Below, in pieces: positions 40,607 to 49,684 of a DNA stretch of 64,000 bases. A program made the translations under genes and the position numbers. The DNA is from Paractinoplanes abujensis (lineage in GTDB: Bacteria; Actinomycetota; Actinomycetes; Mycobacteriales; Micromonosporaceae), in the NCBI RefSeq assembly GCF_014204895.1, contig NZ_JACHMF010000001.1, positions 5,518,001 through 5,582,000 on the forward strand. The letters are read 5' to 3'. Position 1 is the first letter of the stretch. Each line of letters begins with the position of its first letter. A model generated the notes under the pieces. The model saw only the letters and a program-made list of their open reading frames with translations, did no database searches and was not told the DNA's origin.

Positions 40607-42379
40607 GTGAGCTTTACATTCCGGGTGGATCTGCGGGGCGTGGTGGATCTGCTGAGCCACCACCTGTACGCGACGCCGCGCGTTTATGTGCGGGAGTTGC
40701 TGCAGAACGCGGTCGATGCGATCACCGCGCGGCGGCTGGAGGAGCCGCGGGCGCGCGGGGAGATCTGGTTCGAGCCGGCCGACGGCGTGTTGCGGGTGCA
40801 CGACACCGGGATCGGGCTAACCGAGGCTCAGGTGCACGAGCTGCTGGCGACCATCGGGCGCAGCTCCAAGCGGGACGATCTGGGCTTCGCGCGGCACGAG
40901 TTCCTGGGGCAGTTCGGGATCGGGCTGCTGTCGTGTTTCACGGTCGCCGACGAGATCCGCGTGGTGACCCGCCGCGGGGACGAGCCGACCGTGTTGTGGA
41001 CGGGGTTCAGCGACGGCCGTTATGCCGTTGAGCTCCCCGAGCGGCAGCGGGACGAGCCGGGCACGACGGTCACTCTGGTGCCGCGGCGCGGCGAGGAGCA
41101 TTGGCTGAGCGGCCGCACGGTTCGTGAGCTGGCCGGCCTGTACGGTTCGATGCTGCCGTTCGAGGTGCGGGTCGGCGACGAGCCGGTCGCGGCGGGGCTG
41201 CCGCCGTGGGAGCGGGATCCGGCCGAGTCACCGGCGGCACGGCGGGCGAGGCTCACCGCGTACGCCCGGGAAGCTTTTGGTTTCGAGCCTTTCGACATGA
41301 TCGATCTGAGCGCGCCGGAGGCCGGGGTGCGGGGCGTGGCGTTCGTCCTGCCGGCCCCGGCCAACCCGGCCGTCCGGGTCGCCCACCGCGTGTACCTCAA
41401 GCAGATGCTGCTCTCGGAGGGCATCGAGGGGCTGCTGCCGCCGTGGGCGTTCTTCGTGCGCTGCGTCGTCGACACCACGGAGTTGCGGCCGACCGCGAGC
41501 CGGGAGGCGCTCTACGACGACGGTCTGCTCGAGCAGGTGCGGGACACGCTGGGCGACGGGTTGCGGGGCTGGCTCACCCGGCTCGGCACGACGGATCCCG
41601 TACGGCTGCGGCAGTTCCTGGAGATCCACCACCTCGGCGTCAAGGCCCTGGCCGTGCACGACGACGAGATGCTGCGCCTGGTGCACGAGTGGTGGCCGTT
41701 CGAGACGAACGTCGGGCGGCTCACCCTGGCCGAGTTCCTCGACCGGTACGCGGTGGTCCGGTACACCGCCTCGGTCGACGAGTTCCGGCAGATGGGCTCG
41801 GTGGCCGCCGCCCAGCAGATTCCGCTGGTCAACGGGGGTTACGTCTACGACGCGGAGCTGCTGTCCCGGTTGTCCGCGGCGGTGCCGGGGGCCGCCGTCG
41901 AAGAGCTCACGCCGGCCGACCTGACCTTGCGCCTCGACCAGCTGCCACCCGCCGACGAGGTGGCCCTGCGCCCGTTCCAGGCGCTCGCGCAGCGGATCCT
42001 GGACCGGCAGGGGGTGGAGGTCGTGGTCCGCTCGTTCGACCCGGCCGGGCTGCCCGCGCTCTACCTGCTCGACGGGGACGCCGCGCTGCAGGGCGACATG
42101 CGCCGCATCCGCGACGGGTCCGACGAGCTGTGGTCGTCGCTGTTCGACGCCTTCACCTCCGGGCCCGAGCAACGGCCGCAGCTGGTGCTCAACCATCGGA
42201 ACCCGTTGACCCGCCAGGCCATGCACACCGGCGACGAGGAGCTGACCACGTACGCGATCGAGGGCCTCTACACCCAGGCTCTGCTGCTCGCCCGGCAGCC
42301 GCTCACCCCGGCCGCGACCGCCGCGTTCAACCAGTCGTTCCTGGGCCTGCTGACCCGCGCGATGGGCGGCCGGGCATGA
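40607..42379 (+). CDS. Hsp90-family (HtpG-like) GHKL ATPase
   Basis: This 590-residue Hsp90 relative has the N-terminal GHKL ATPase domain: N box Glu30-x-x-x-Asn34 in RELLQNAVDAI, G1 motif DTGIG (66-70) and GQFGIGLLS (101-109). A middle domain includes KQMLLSEGIEGLLPPWAFFVRCVVDTTELRPTASREALYDD in the order seen in HtpG. The C-terminal region is short and divergent, so dimerisation may differ. NCBI-style names call such proteins HSP90 family protein. The GTG at 40607 has GGGGAG six bases upstream. The stop overlaps the start of the TPR protein by four bases (ATGA), suggesting a stoichiometric client or co-chaperone pair, as TPR proteins are classic Hsp90 partners. Confidence 0.9.
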   Translation: MSFTFRVDLRGVVDLLSHHLYATPRVYVRELLQNAVDAITARRLEEPRARGEIWFEPADGVLRVHDTGIGLTEAQVHELLATIGRSSKRDDLGFARHEFLGQFGIGLLSCFTVADEIRVVTRRGDEPTVLWTGFSDGRYAVELPERQRDEPGTTVTLVPRRGEEHWLSGRTVRELAGLYGSMLPFEVRVGDEPVAAGLPPWERDPAESPAARRARLTAYAREAFGFEPFDMIDLSAPEAGVRGVAFVLPAPANPAVRVAHRVYLKQMLLSEGIEGLLPPWAFFVRCVVDTTELRPTASREALYDDGLLEQVRDTLGDGLRGWLTRLGTTDPVRLRQFLEIHHLGVKALAVHDDEMLRLVHEWWPFETNVGRLTLAEFLDRYAVVRYTASVDEFRQMGSVAAAQQIPLVNGGYVYDAELLSRLSAAVPGAAVEELTPADLTLRLDQLPPADEVALRPFQALAQRILDRQGVEVVVRSFDPAGLPALYLLDGDAALQGDMRRIRDGSDELWSSLFDAFTSGPEQRPQLVLNHRNPLTRQAMHTGDEELTTYAIEGLYTQALLLARQPLTPAATAAFNQSFLGLLTRAMGGRA

Positions 42380-44322
42380 CCGCCGCCGACGCCGAGCTCG
42401 AACGCATGCTGGCCGAGGCCCACGAGCACGGCCACGGGCCGGCCTATTTCGCCGCGCTGGACACCGTGTTCCGGCACGCCGACGCGACGGGGCGCACCGA
42501 GTTCGCGTACCGGGCCCGGATGAACGCCCTGCACGACATGCACTACGCCGGTGAGTACGCACGGGCCTTCATGACGTTCTCCTGGCTGCTGGCCACGTTC
42601 GACCGGCACCCCGAGCTGACCACCTCGTACGACGAGCACACCCTGCTGTGGCGGTTCAAGTGGATCGTCTGGGAGTTGTCGCAGTTCTCCGGCATTCCCC
42701 TCGACAAGACGAAGGCCCTGCTGGACGACATGCAGCGGCGCTACCAGGCCGGCAGTCACAGCCTGCACGCCGTCCACCAGCATCGGGCCATGATGGCCAC
42801 GCACCTCGGCGACCTCGAGGCGGCCGGGCAGTGGTTCGAGCAGATGGCCGCGGCGCGGCGCGACAGCCTGTCCGACTGCCAGGCCTGCGTGCCCACCACC
42901 GAGGTGGAATACCTGGTGGCGCGGGGCGAGTACGAGGAGGCGGTGCGGGTCGGCAGCCCGTACGCGTTCGGCGGCTGCACCGAGCAGCCGCAGCAGATCC
43001 TCAGCCACCTGCTGCTGGCCTACCTGCACACCGGGCGCACGGCCGAGGCCGTACGGGCGCACAAGTCGGCGTACCAGCGGATCCGCGACAGCCGTCACTA
43101 CCTCGAGCTGATCGCGCTCAACGTGCAGTTCTGCGGTCTCACCGGCAATCAGGAGTACGGGCTGACCCTGGTCGAACGGCACCTGCCCTGGCTGGACCGG
43201 CCGGCCTCGCCGTACGCGGCCATGGAGTTCGCATCGGCCGCGGCCTTGGTGCTGCGCCGGCTGATCGACGAGGGTGCGGGTGACACACCCGTACGGCGGG
43301 CCACCGGCAACGGCGCCCGGCGGTGGCAGAGCACGGCCGCCGAGACCCACGCCGACCTGGTGACCCTGGCCCGTTCGCTCGCGGCCGACTTCGACCGGCG
43401 TAACGGCAACAGCCACCAGAGCGGCCGGGTCGAGGCCCGGCTGGCCGCGGCACCGCTGGCCGATCACCTGCCGCTGACCGTGCTGGCCGGCCTGCCGATC
43501 AGTGCGCACCCCGGCAAGCCGGCCGTGGACGAGCTGGTCGGCAAGGTGGCCGACCTGACCGCCGCCGGTGACGAGGCCGGGGCCGCGCAGGCCCGCCTGG
43601 ACGCCGCGTACGCCCTGCGCAACGCGGCCCAGTGGGGCGACGCGCTGGAGACGGCGGAGGAGGCCCGGCGCAGTCTCGACCGGGCCGGCCTCACCGACGC
43701 CGCCCTTGAGGCCCGCTGGCTGCTGATCGAGCTGAACCGGCGGACGGGCCAGCGGCCCGAGGCCCGCCGGGCCGTGATCGACGAACTGCTCGCGGCGCCC
43801 CGGCTGCCGGCCTCCCTGCCGCCGCGCGCGGTGCTGCTCGAGGAGACCGCCTACCCCAGCGACGGCCAGCGGGCGGCCGACCAGCTCTTCGAGGCCGCCG
43901 CGCTGCACCGCGCGGCCGGCGACGCCGAGGCCGAGGCGCGAACCCTGACCAAGGCCCTGGGTTCCGGCACCACGGTGCCGGCCGACCTGGACGAGCTCGT
44001 GTCCCGGGTCGACGCCCTGGACGCGGTCCACGCCCAGGACGACCTGTGCCGCCTGCTGAAGCTGGCCGGGCGGCCCGAGGACGCGCTGGCCCGCGCCCTG
44101 CGTCACGCCGAGACCGACTCCGAACTCGTGCTGACCGCGGCGGAGTTGCTCCTCGAACTCGGCCGGCCCGCGGAGGCCGAGGAGACGGCCCGCCGCCTCC
44201 TGGACGACGAGGACCTCGACTGGGACGCGGCGGTGCTGGTCGCCCGGAGCCTGCGGGCCCGGGGTGAGGACGCCGCGGCTTTCATGGAGGAACACCACCT
44301 CGATGACGGCGACCTGCAGTAA
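42376..44322 (+). CDS. Large TPR-repeat protein coupled to the Hsp90-like ATPase
   Basis: This 648-residue all-helical protein is made of tetratricopeptide-like repeats from end to end, for example YLVARGEYEEAVRVG, YLHTGRTAEAVRAHKSAY, AAQWGDALETAEEARRSLDRAG, KLAGRPEDALARALRHAE and LELGRPAEAEETARRLLDD. There is no signal peptide or membrane helix. A CxxC-like pair (DCQAC near residue 175) stands out between repeats. The ATG overlaps the Hsp90-like stop (ATGA), so both proteins are made together. It is the likely adaptor or client-recognition subunit for the Hsp90-like ATPase; this is inference from co-translation and the repeat type. It ends 11 bases from the convergent MFS gene. Confidence 0.85.
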   Translation: MTAADAELERMLAEAHEHGHGPAYFAALDTVFRHADATGRTEFAYRARMNALHDMHYAGEYARAFMTFSWLLATFDRHPELTTSYDEHTLLWRFKWIVWELSQFSGIPLDKTKALLDDMQRRYQAGSHSLHAVHQHRAMMATHLGDLEAAGQWFEQMAAARRDSLSDCQACVPTTEVEYLVARGEYEEAVRVGSPYAFGGCTEQPQQILSHLLLAYLHTGRTAEAVRAHKSAYQRIRDSRHYLELIALNVQFCGLTGNQEYGLTLVERHLPWLDRPASPYAAMEFASAAALVLRRLIDEGAGDTPVRRATGNGARRWQSTAAETHADLVTLARSLAADFDRRNGNSHQSGRVEARLAAAPLADHLPLTVLAGLPISAHPGKPAVDELVGKVADLTAAGDEAGAAQARLDAAYALRNAAQWGDALETAEEARRSLDRAGLTDAALEARWLLIELNRRTGQRPEARRAVIDELLAAPRLPASLPPRAVLLEETAYPSDGQRAADQLFEAAALHRAAGDAEAEARTLTKALGSGTTVPADLDELVSRVDALDAVHAQDDLCRLLKLAGRPEDALARALRHAETDSELVLTAAELLLELGRPAEAEETARRLLDDEDLDWDAAVLVARSLRARGEDAAAFMEEHHLDDGDLQ

Positions 44323-44333
44323 AGCGAGGCCGG

Positions 44334-45617
44334 TCAGCTGGCCGGCGCAGCGCCGACCGGCCGCAGCCGACCCAGCACCACTGCCGCGGCCACCGCCGTC
44401 ACCGCGGCCAGGCCCCAGGCGAGCAGGCTGGTGGTCGCGTCGGCCAGCAACAGCAGTGCCGCCGTTCCGATCGCCGTGCCCAGCTGGGCGGTGGTGTTGG
44501 CGATGCCCGCCGCCGTCGCCCGGGGGCCCTCCGGCACGTCGGTGGCCAGCGAGGTCGTGGCGACCGAGGCCAGTCCCAGCCCGAGGCCGACGACCGCCAT
44601 GCTCGCGGCGAGCAGGATCGGCTGCCGCGGGTCGAGCAGCGGTACCGCCACCCCCAGAGCGATCAAGGCGAGCCCGTACGCCGCCACGCGCTCGGCGGGC
44701 CGGCGCACGATCAGCCGCGCCGCCACGGCCGAGCCGGGGATGACGGCCACGCTCAGCGGCAGCAGGGTGGCCGCCGCCGCCAGGGGCGTACGGCCGAGGT
44801 CGGTCTGCAGGTAGATCGTGATCAGCGTGGCCACCGCGGTGGTCGCGGTGTTGAAGAACGCTCCCCCGGCCCCGCGCCGCAGCCGGGTCAGGCGCAGCAC
44901 GTCCGGCGGCAGGACGGGCGCCGCGGACCGGCGGTCGGCCACCACGAACAGGACGGCGGCGCACACGGCCCCGCCCAGCAGCAACGGCCCGGTCACCGCC
45001 GCCCCGACGACCGCCAGCATGACCGCCGCCGTCAGCAGCAGCGAACCGGTCAGATTGAGCGGGCGGCCGTCGCGAGCGGAACGCTCCGCCGGCACGAAAC
45101 GCACTACCGCGACGGCCAGCACGGCCGAGACGACCAGCAGCCCCCAGAAGATCAGTCGCCAGCTGCCGGCCGCCGACACGAGCCCGCCCACCACGAACCC
45201 GGAGGCGCCCGCGGCCGCACCGGCCGCGCTCCAGGCGGCCACCGCGCGGGCCCGCTGCCGCTCGTCGCGGGCGACCGCGGTCAGCAGCCGCAGCGCCGAC
45301 GGCACCGCGACGGCCGCGGCCGCCCCCTGCAGGCACCGGCCCGCCGTCAGCGTCAGCGTCGAGCCGGCCGTGGCCGTGAGCAGCGTTCCCGCCGCGAACG
45401 CGACCAGGCTGCCGAGGATGCACCGGCGGTGCCCGAGCCGGTCGCCCAGCCGGGCCCCGAACATCAGCAGGCCGCCGAAGAACATGGCGTAGCCGGTGGC
45501 CACGATCGCGTCGTCACCGGGCGCGGCGTCCACGTCGCGCAGCATCGCGGGCAGCGTCGTCACGACGACTGTCACGCCCATGACGTCGACGAACTGGATC
45601 AGGCACAACGCGACCAC
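44334..45617 (-). CDS. MFS transporter, DHA2 (EmrB/QacA-like) drug exporter
   Basis: This major facilitator protein of about 427 residues has 12-14 hydrophobic helices. Motif A-like GARLGDRLGHRR lies after helix 2, motif C-like SGFVVGGLVSAAGSWRLIFW in helix 5, and an LTITLYLQTDL-like region before the second half. These mark the drug:H+ antiporter branch related to EmrB and QacA. The substrate is unknown. I prefer the GTG at 45617 because AAGGGAG then sits at normal spacing; a GTG at 45626 is in frame but would overlap that site. The gene is convergent with the TPR gene and divergent from the GH87 glucanase, with no adjacent regulator. Confidence 0.88.
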   Translation of the reverse strand: MVALCLIQFVDVMGVTVVVTTLPAMLRDVDAAPGDDAIVATGYAMFFGGLLMFGARLGDRLGHRRCILGSLVAFAAGTLLTATAGSTLTLTAGRCLQGAAAAVAVPSALRLLTAVARDERQRARAVAAWSAAGAAAGASGFVVGGLVSAAGSWRLIFWGLLVVSAVLAVAVVRFVPAERSARDGRPLNLTGSLLLTAAVMLAVVGAAVTGPLLLGGAVCAAVLFVVADRRSAAPVLPPDVLRLTRLRRGAGGAFFNTATTAVATLITIYLQTDLGRTPLAAAATLLPLSVAVIPGSAVAARLIVRRPAERVAAYGLALIALGVAVPLLDPRQPILLAASMAVVGLGLGLASVATTSLATDVPEGPRATAAGIANTTAQLGTAIGTAALLLLADATTSLLAWGLAAVTAVAAAVVLGRLRPVGAAPAS

Positions 45618-45721
45618 AGCCCCCACTCCCTTCTGATACCCCGGGGCGCCCGAAATCCCGCGACATCACCCGTTGACTTTCCAGTGACGTATCTGAAACC
45701 TTGAATCCCTGCTCACGAAAA

Positions 45722-45737
45722 AACTTGGCAACAAGTT
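45722..45737. promoter_or_regulatory. Palindromic operator candidate upstream of the GH87 gene
   Basis: AACTTG-GCAA-CAAGTT has perfect 6-bp arms in an AT-rich patch, 89 bases before the GH87 start and 105 bases before the divergent MFS start. A TTGACT element (45673-45678) lies nearby. Size and symmetry suit a repressor controlling the secreted glucanase. Confidence 0.4.
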
Positions 45738-45825
45738 GAAAATTTGTGGCAGACAGTCCCCCATCCCCGGTGGTCGTCGAGACCCCGAACCTCGGCGACC
45801 CCGCGCGCACACCTAAGAGGGATCT

Positions 45826-48800
45826 ATGAGAGGACGATTCGTCACGGGCATCCTGGCGGCCGCGCTGGTCGCCGCCGGGCTCTCCGCTCCCCCCGCGCAC
45901 GCCGCCGGCGGGCCCAACCTGGCCCAGGGCAAGGCCGCCACGGCGAGCGGCACCAACGGCCCGTACGGGGCCGGCAACGTCACCGACGGCAACGCGAGCT
46001 CCTACTGGGAGAGCCCGAACAATTCCTTCCCGCAGTGGGTGCAGGTCGACTTGGGCAGCGCCGTCGCCGTCGATCAGGTCAAACTGAAGCTGCCCCCGCC
46101 GGCCGACTGGGCGACCCGTACCCAGACGCTCAGCGTGCTGGGCAGCACGAACAACTCGACGTGGAGCACCCTGTCAGCCGGCGCGGGCCGCACCTTCAAC
46201 CCGGGCAGCGGCAACACCGTCACGGTCGACTTCACCGCGGCCACCGTCCGCTACGTCCGCGTCAACGTCACCGCCAACACCGGATGGCCGGCCGCGCAGC
46301 TCTCCGAACTGGAGGTCTACGGGGTGGCCGGACAAAATCCGGATCCCGACCCGCCGACGGGCACCAACTTGGCCGCGGGCAAGACGATGGAGGCCTCGAG
46401 CTCGGTCTTCGGCTTCGTCGCCCCCAACGCCAACGACAACAACCTCGCCACCTACTGGGAGTCCAACGGCTTCCCGGCCACGCTGACCGCCAAGCTCGGC
46501 TCCGACGCCAACGTCACCGGCGTGGTCGTCAAGCTCAACCCCGACTCCTCATGGGGTCCGCGCACCCAGAACATCCAGGTGCTGGGCCGGGCCACGGGCG
46601 CGTCGGCGTTCACGTCGCTCAAGGCGCGCGCCGACTACGCGTTCGGCAGCGGCAACACGGTCACCATCCCGGTGACGGGGCGGGTCGCCGACGTGCAGCT
46701 GCAGGTCTTCAGCAACACCGGCGCGCCAGGCGGTCAGGTCGCCGAGCTGCAGGTGCTCGGTTCCTGGGCCCCCAACCCGGATCTCGTCGTGACGGGACTG
46801 ACCTGGAGCCCGGCCACCCCCGACGAGGCATCCACGATCACCGTCACGGCCACCGTACGCAATCAGGGCAGCGTCGCCGCGGCGGCGACCACACTCGACG
46901 TGCGGCTGGGCGGGAACACCGTGGGCAGCGCGAACGTGGGCGCCCTCAACGCCGGCGCCTCGACCACCGTCACCGTGAACGCGGGCCGCCGGGCGCAGGG
47001 CTCCTATCAGGTGTCCGCCGTCGTCGACCCGGCCGACACCGTGGCCGAAACCGACAACTCGAACAACTCACTGGTCTCCCCGACCGCGCTGACCGTCACC
47101 CAAGCCCCGGGCCCGGACCTTCAGGTCGTGAGCGTAACCCCGAATCCGGCAAACCCGGCAGCGGGCGCGTCGGTCACGTTCGCTGTCGCCGTGAACAACC
47201 GGGGCACCACCGCCTCGGCGGCCGGCGTCACCCGGGTGGTTGCCGGCACTACGACGCTCAACGTGAACACGGGCGCGATCGCGGCCGGCGCCACGGTCAC
47301 CGTCAACGCCGGCCCCTGGACGGCCACCAGCGGCGGCGCGACCGTCACGGCCACAGCCGACGCCACCAACGTGGTCGCCGAGACGAACGAGAACAACAAC
47401 TCCCGTACGCAATCGATAGTGGTCGGCCGGGGAGCGGCCACACCCTACGTCTCGTACGAGGCCGAAGCCGCCCGCTACCAGGGCACCCTGGTCGAGGCGG
47501 ACCCGTTGCGCACCTTCGGCCACACCAACTTCGGCACCGAGTCGTCGGGCCGCAAGTCGGTGCGCCTGAACAGCACCGGCCAGTTCGTCGAGTTCACGTC
47601 GGTCAACCAGGCCAACTCGATCGTCGTGCGCAACTCGATCCCCGACGCGCCGGGTGGCGGCGGCCAGAACGCGACGATCAGCCTCTACGCCAACGACCAG
47701 TTCGTGCAGAAACTGACGCTCTCGTCGCGCAACAGCTGGCTCTACGGCACGACCGACGACACCGAGTCGCTCTCGAACACGCCGTCGGCCGACGCGCGCC
47801 GGCTGTTCGACGAGTCCAACGCGCTGCTGTCCCAGTCGTATCCGGCCGGCACCCGCTTCAAGCTGCAGCGCGACGCGGGCGACACCGCGGCGTTCTACAT
47901 CATCGACCTGGTCGACCTGGAGCAGGTGGCCCCCGCCCTGTCCCAGCCGGCCGGCTGTGTGTCGATCACGACCTACGGCGCGGTGGCCAACGACGGCGTC
48001 GACGACACGGCCGCCATCCAGCGCGCGGTCACCGACGACGAGAACGGCGTGATCGGTTGCGTCTGGATCCCGGCCGGGCAGTGGCGCCAGGAGCAGAAGA
48101 TCCTCTCGCCCGACCCCAACCGCGGGCAGTGGAACCAGAAAGGCCTGCGCAACGTGGTCATCCGCGGCGCCGGCATGTGGCACACGCGGCTCTACACGAA
48201 CACCGAGCCGCAGAACGTGACCGGCAACATCAACCACCCGCACGAGGGCAACGTCGGGTTCGACATCGACGACAACACGCAGATCTCCGACCTGGCGATC
48301 TTCGGCATGACCACCAACCGGGCCCACCGCGGCCACGGCATCAACGGCCGGCTCGGCAAGAACACGAAGATCAGCAACGTGTGGATCGAGCACGTCAACG
48401 TCGGCGCCTGGGTCGGCCGCGACTACTCGGACACCCCCGCCTATTGGAACCCGGGCGACGGTGTCGAATTCAGCGGGATGCGCATCCGGGACACGTACGC
48501 CGACGGCATCAACTTCAGCAACGGCACGCGCAATTCGCGGGTGTTCAACTCGACGTTCCGCACGACCGGTGACGACTCGCTGGCCGTCTGGGCCAATCCG
48601 CGGGTTCGCGACACGTCGGCCGACTCCGCCAGCAACAACCACTTCGTCAACAACACGGTGCAGTTGCCGTGGCGGGCCAACGGCATCGCCATCTACGGCG
48701 GGTCCAACAATTCCGCCGAGAACAACCTCATCTACGACACGATGAACTACCCCGGCATCATGCTGGCCACCGACCACGACCCGCTGCCGTTCGGCGGGAC

Positions 48801-49158
48801 GACACTGCTGGCCAACAACGGCCTCTACCGGGCCGGCGGCGTCTTCTGGAACGAGGACCAGGAATTCGGCGCGATCACGCTGTTCCCGTCGGGCAAGGAC
48901 ATCACCGGCGTCACCATTCGCGACACCGAGATCCTCGATTCCACCTACGACGGCATCCAGTTCAAGACCGGCGGCGGCAACATGCCCAACGTCGCCGTCA
49001 CCAACGTCCGCATCGACAAATCCAACAACGGCGCGGGGATTCTCGCCATGAGCGGTGCCCGCGGCAACGCCGTCCTCAGCAACGTCACCATCACGAACTC
49101 GGCCGACGGCAACATCGTCATCCAGCCCGGTTCACCATTCACCATCAGCGGTAACTGA
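45826..49158 (+). CDS. Secreted multidomain GH87 alpha-1,3-glucanase (mycodextranase-like)
   Basis: This 1110-residue extracellular glycoside hydrolase has a Sec signal peptide (1-27, cleavage AHA-AGG). Two discoidin/F5-8C-type carbohydrate-binding domains follow (about 28-165 and 178-305), then two CARDB Ig-like domains (about 310-420 and 428-535, each with VVDPADTVAETDNSNN-like segments). A CBM35/CBM6-like domain (about 543-700, YEAEAARYQG) precedes the catalytic right-handed beta-helix (about 710-1110). The likely catalytic aspartates are Asp893 (YADGIN) and Asp916-Asp917 (TTGDDS), spaced 23 and 24 residues apart, as I recall for the Paenibacillus enzyme AglFH1. It would attack alpha-1,3-glucan of fungal cell walls or dental-type mutan. 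AGAGGG precedes the ATG. Confidence 0.9.
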   Translation: MRGRFVTGILAAALVAAGLSAPPAHAAGGPNLAQGKAATASGTNGPYGAGNVTDGNASSYWESPNNSFPQWVQVDLGSAVAVDQVKLKLPPPADWATRTQTLSVLGSTNNSTWSTLSAGAGRTFNPGSGNTVTVDFTAATVRYVRVNVTANTGWPAAQLSELEVYGVAGQNPDPDPPTGTNLAAGKTMEASSSVFGFVAPNANDNNLATYWESNGFPATLTAKLGSDANVTGVVVKLNPDSSWGPRTQNIQVLGRATGASAFTSLKARADYAFGSGNTVTIPVTGRVADVQLQVFSNTGAPGGQVAELQVLGSWAPNPDLVVTGLTWSPATPDEASTITVTATVRNQGSVAAAATTLDVRLGGNTVGSANVGALNAGASTTVTVNAGRRAQGSYQVSAVVDPADTVAETDNSNNSLVSPTALTVTQAPGPDLQVVSVTPNPANPAAGASVTFAVAVNNRGTTASAAGVTRVVAGTTTLNVNTGAIAAGATVTVNAGPWTATSGGATVTATADATNVVAETNENNNSRTQSIVVGRGAATPYVSYEAEAARYQGTLVEADPLRTFGHTNFGTESSGRKSVRLNSTGQFVEFTSVNQANSIVVRNSIPDAPGGGGQNATISLYANDQFVQKLTLSSRNSWLYGTTDDTESLSNTPSADARRLFDESNALLSQSYPAGTRFKLQRDAGDTAAFYIIDLVDLEQVAPALSQPAGCVSITTYGAVANDGVDDTAAIQRAVTDDENGVIGCVWIPAGQWRQEQKILSPDPNRGQWNQKGLRNVVIRGAGMWHTRLYTNTEPQNVTGNINHPHEGNVGFDIDDNTQISDLAIFGMTTNRAHRGHGINGRLGKNTKISNVWIEHVNVGAWVGRDYSDTPAYWNPGDGVEFSGMRIRDTYADGINFSNGTRNSRVFNSTFRTTGDDSLAVWANPRVRDTSADSASNNHFVNNTVQLPWRANGIAIYGGSNNSAENNLIYDTMNYPGIMLATDHDPLPFGGTTLLANNGLYRAGGVFWNEDQEFGAITLFPSGKDITGVTIRDTEILDSTYDGIQFKTGGGNMPNVAVTNVRIDKSNNGAGILAMSGARGNAVLSNVTITNSADGNIVIQPGSPFTISGN

Positions 49159-49171
49159 CCGTTCCTTCCTA

Positions 49172-49212
49172 CGGCGGTGTCCTCTCTTCCCGGGGGACAC
49201 CGCCGAACCTTT
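49172..49212 (+). terminator. Terminator of the GH87 gene
   Basis: An 11-bp stem CGGCGGTGTCC (49172-49182) and GGACACCGCCG (49195-49205) with a 12-base loop is followed by AACCTTTT. It lies 13 bases after the stop codon. Confidence 0.8.
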
Positions 49213-49342
49213 TCCCGTACGCGTCGTGGCCGCCCGCAAAGGCACAGGACCCGTTCCGGGCCCGCCTCGCGACCGGCCGCGGCACCGGGCCGTTGCGCGG
49301 GCTCCGGCCGTGGCGGGGGGCTGAGCTGAACGGCCCGGCTAC

Positions 49343-49440
49343 ACCCGGCTGACCCGCCGCCCGGTCGCCCGGTCGACCCGCCGCCGGTCCCCCGGCTGAT
49401 CCGCCACCCGGTCCCCGGCTGACCCCGCCGCCCGTTCACC
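49343..49440. repeat. Imperfect 23-24-bp repeats before a small gene
   Basis: About four imperfect copies of CCCGGCTGACCCGCCGCCCG plus GTC follow one another. They include no conserved stop-free translation of interest and resemble the other GC-rich gap repeats of the window. Confidence 0.6.
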
Positions 49441-49516
49441 CGCGGAGCCGCCGTCGTTTGTCCGGCGATTCCCCGGGTAAGCGCGCCGTCCACGATGAAC
49501 GGACGGAGCGATTGTC

Positions 49517-49684
49517 ATGACTCAGGACCACGCCGTCGGCCGGGGCGCCGCTGAAGAGGGCGCCGACAGCCCGCTCACCCCCACCGAGGTCGAAGCGAGC
49601 CGGCGGCCCCCGTCCGAGCCCGACCCGGAACACGAGCCGGACACCGCGGCCCAGACCGAGGACGGCCGTGGCGAGACGGAATAA
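49517..49684 (+). CDS. 55-residue acidic protein coupled to a DUF2243 gene
   Basis: This short gene encodes a 55-residue, strongly acidic protein (Asp/Glu/Pro-rich, for example PDPEHEPDTAAQTEDG) without hydrophobic segments. The ATG at 49517 has GGAG eight bases upstream. Its last 17 bases overlap the start of the DUF2243 membrane protein (GTG at 49668), so translation is probably coupled. The composition suggests an intrinsically disordered peptide; I recognise no family. It could instead be a translated leader for the following gene. Confidence 0.55.
   Translation: MTQDHAVGRGAAEEGADSPLTPTEVEASRRPPSEPDPEHEPDTAAQTEDGRGETE

Larger units (their letters stand above)
49159..49516. other. 358-base gap with terminator and short repeat
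   Basis: It follows the GH87 gene. A terminator hairpin (49172-49212) comes first, then 130 bases without recognisable signals, then a repeat (49343-49440), then the leader of a small gene with GGAG at 49505-49508. I see no coding frame with a protein-like translation. Confidence 0.5.
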
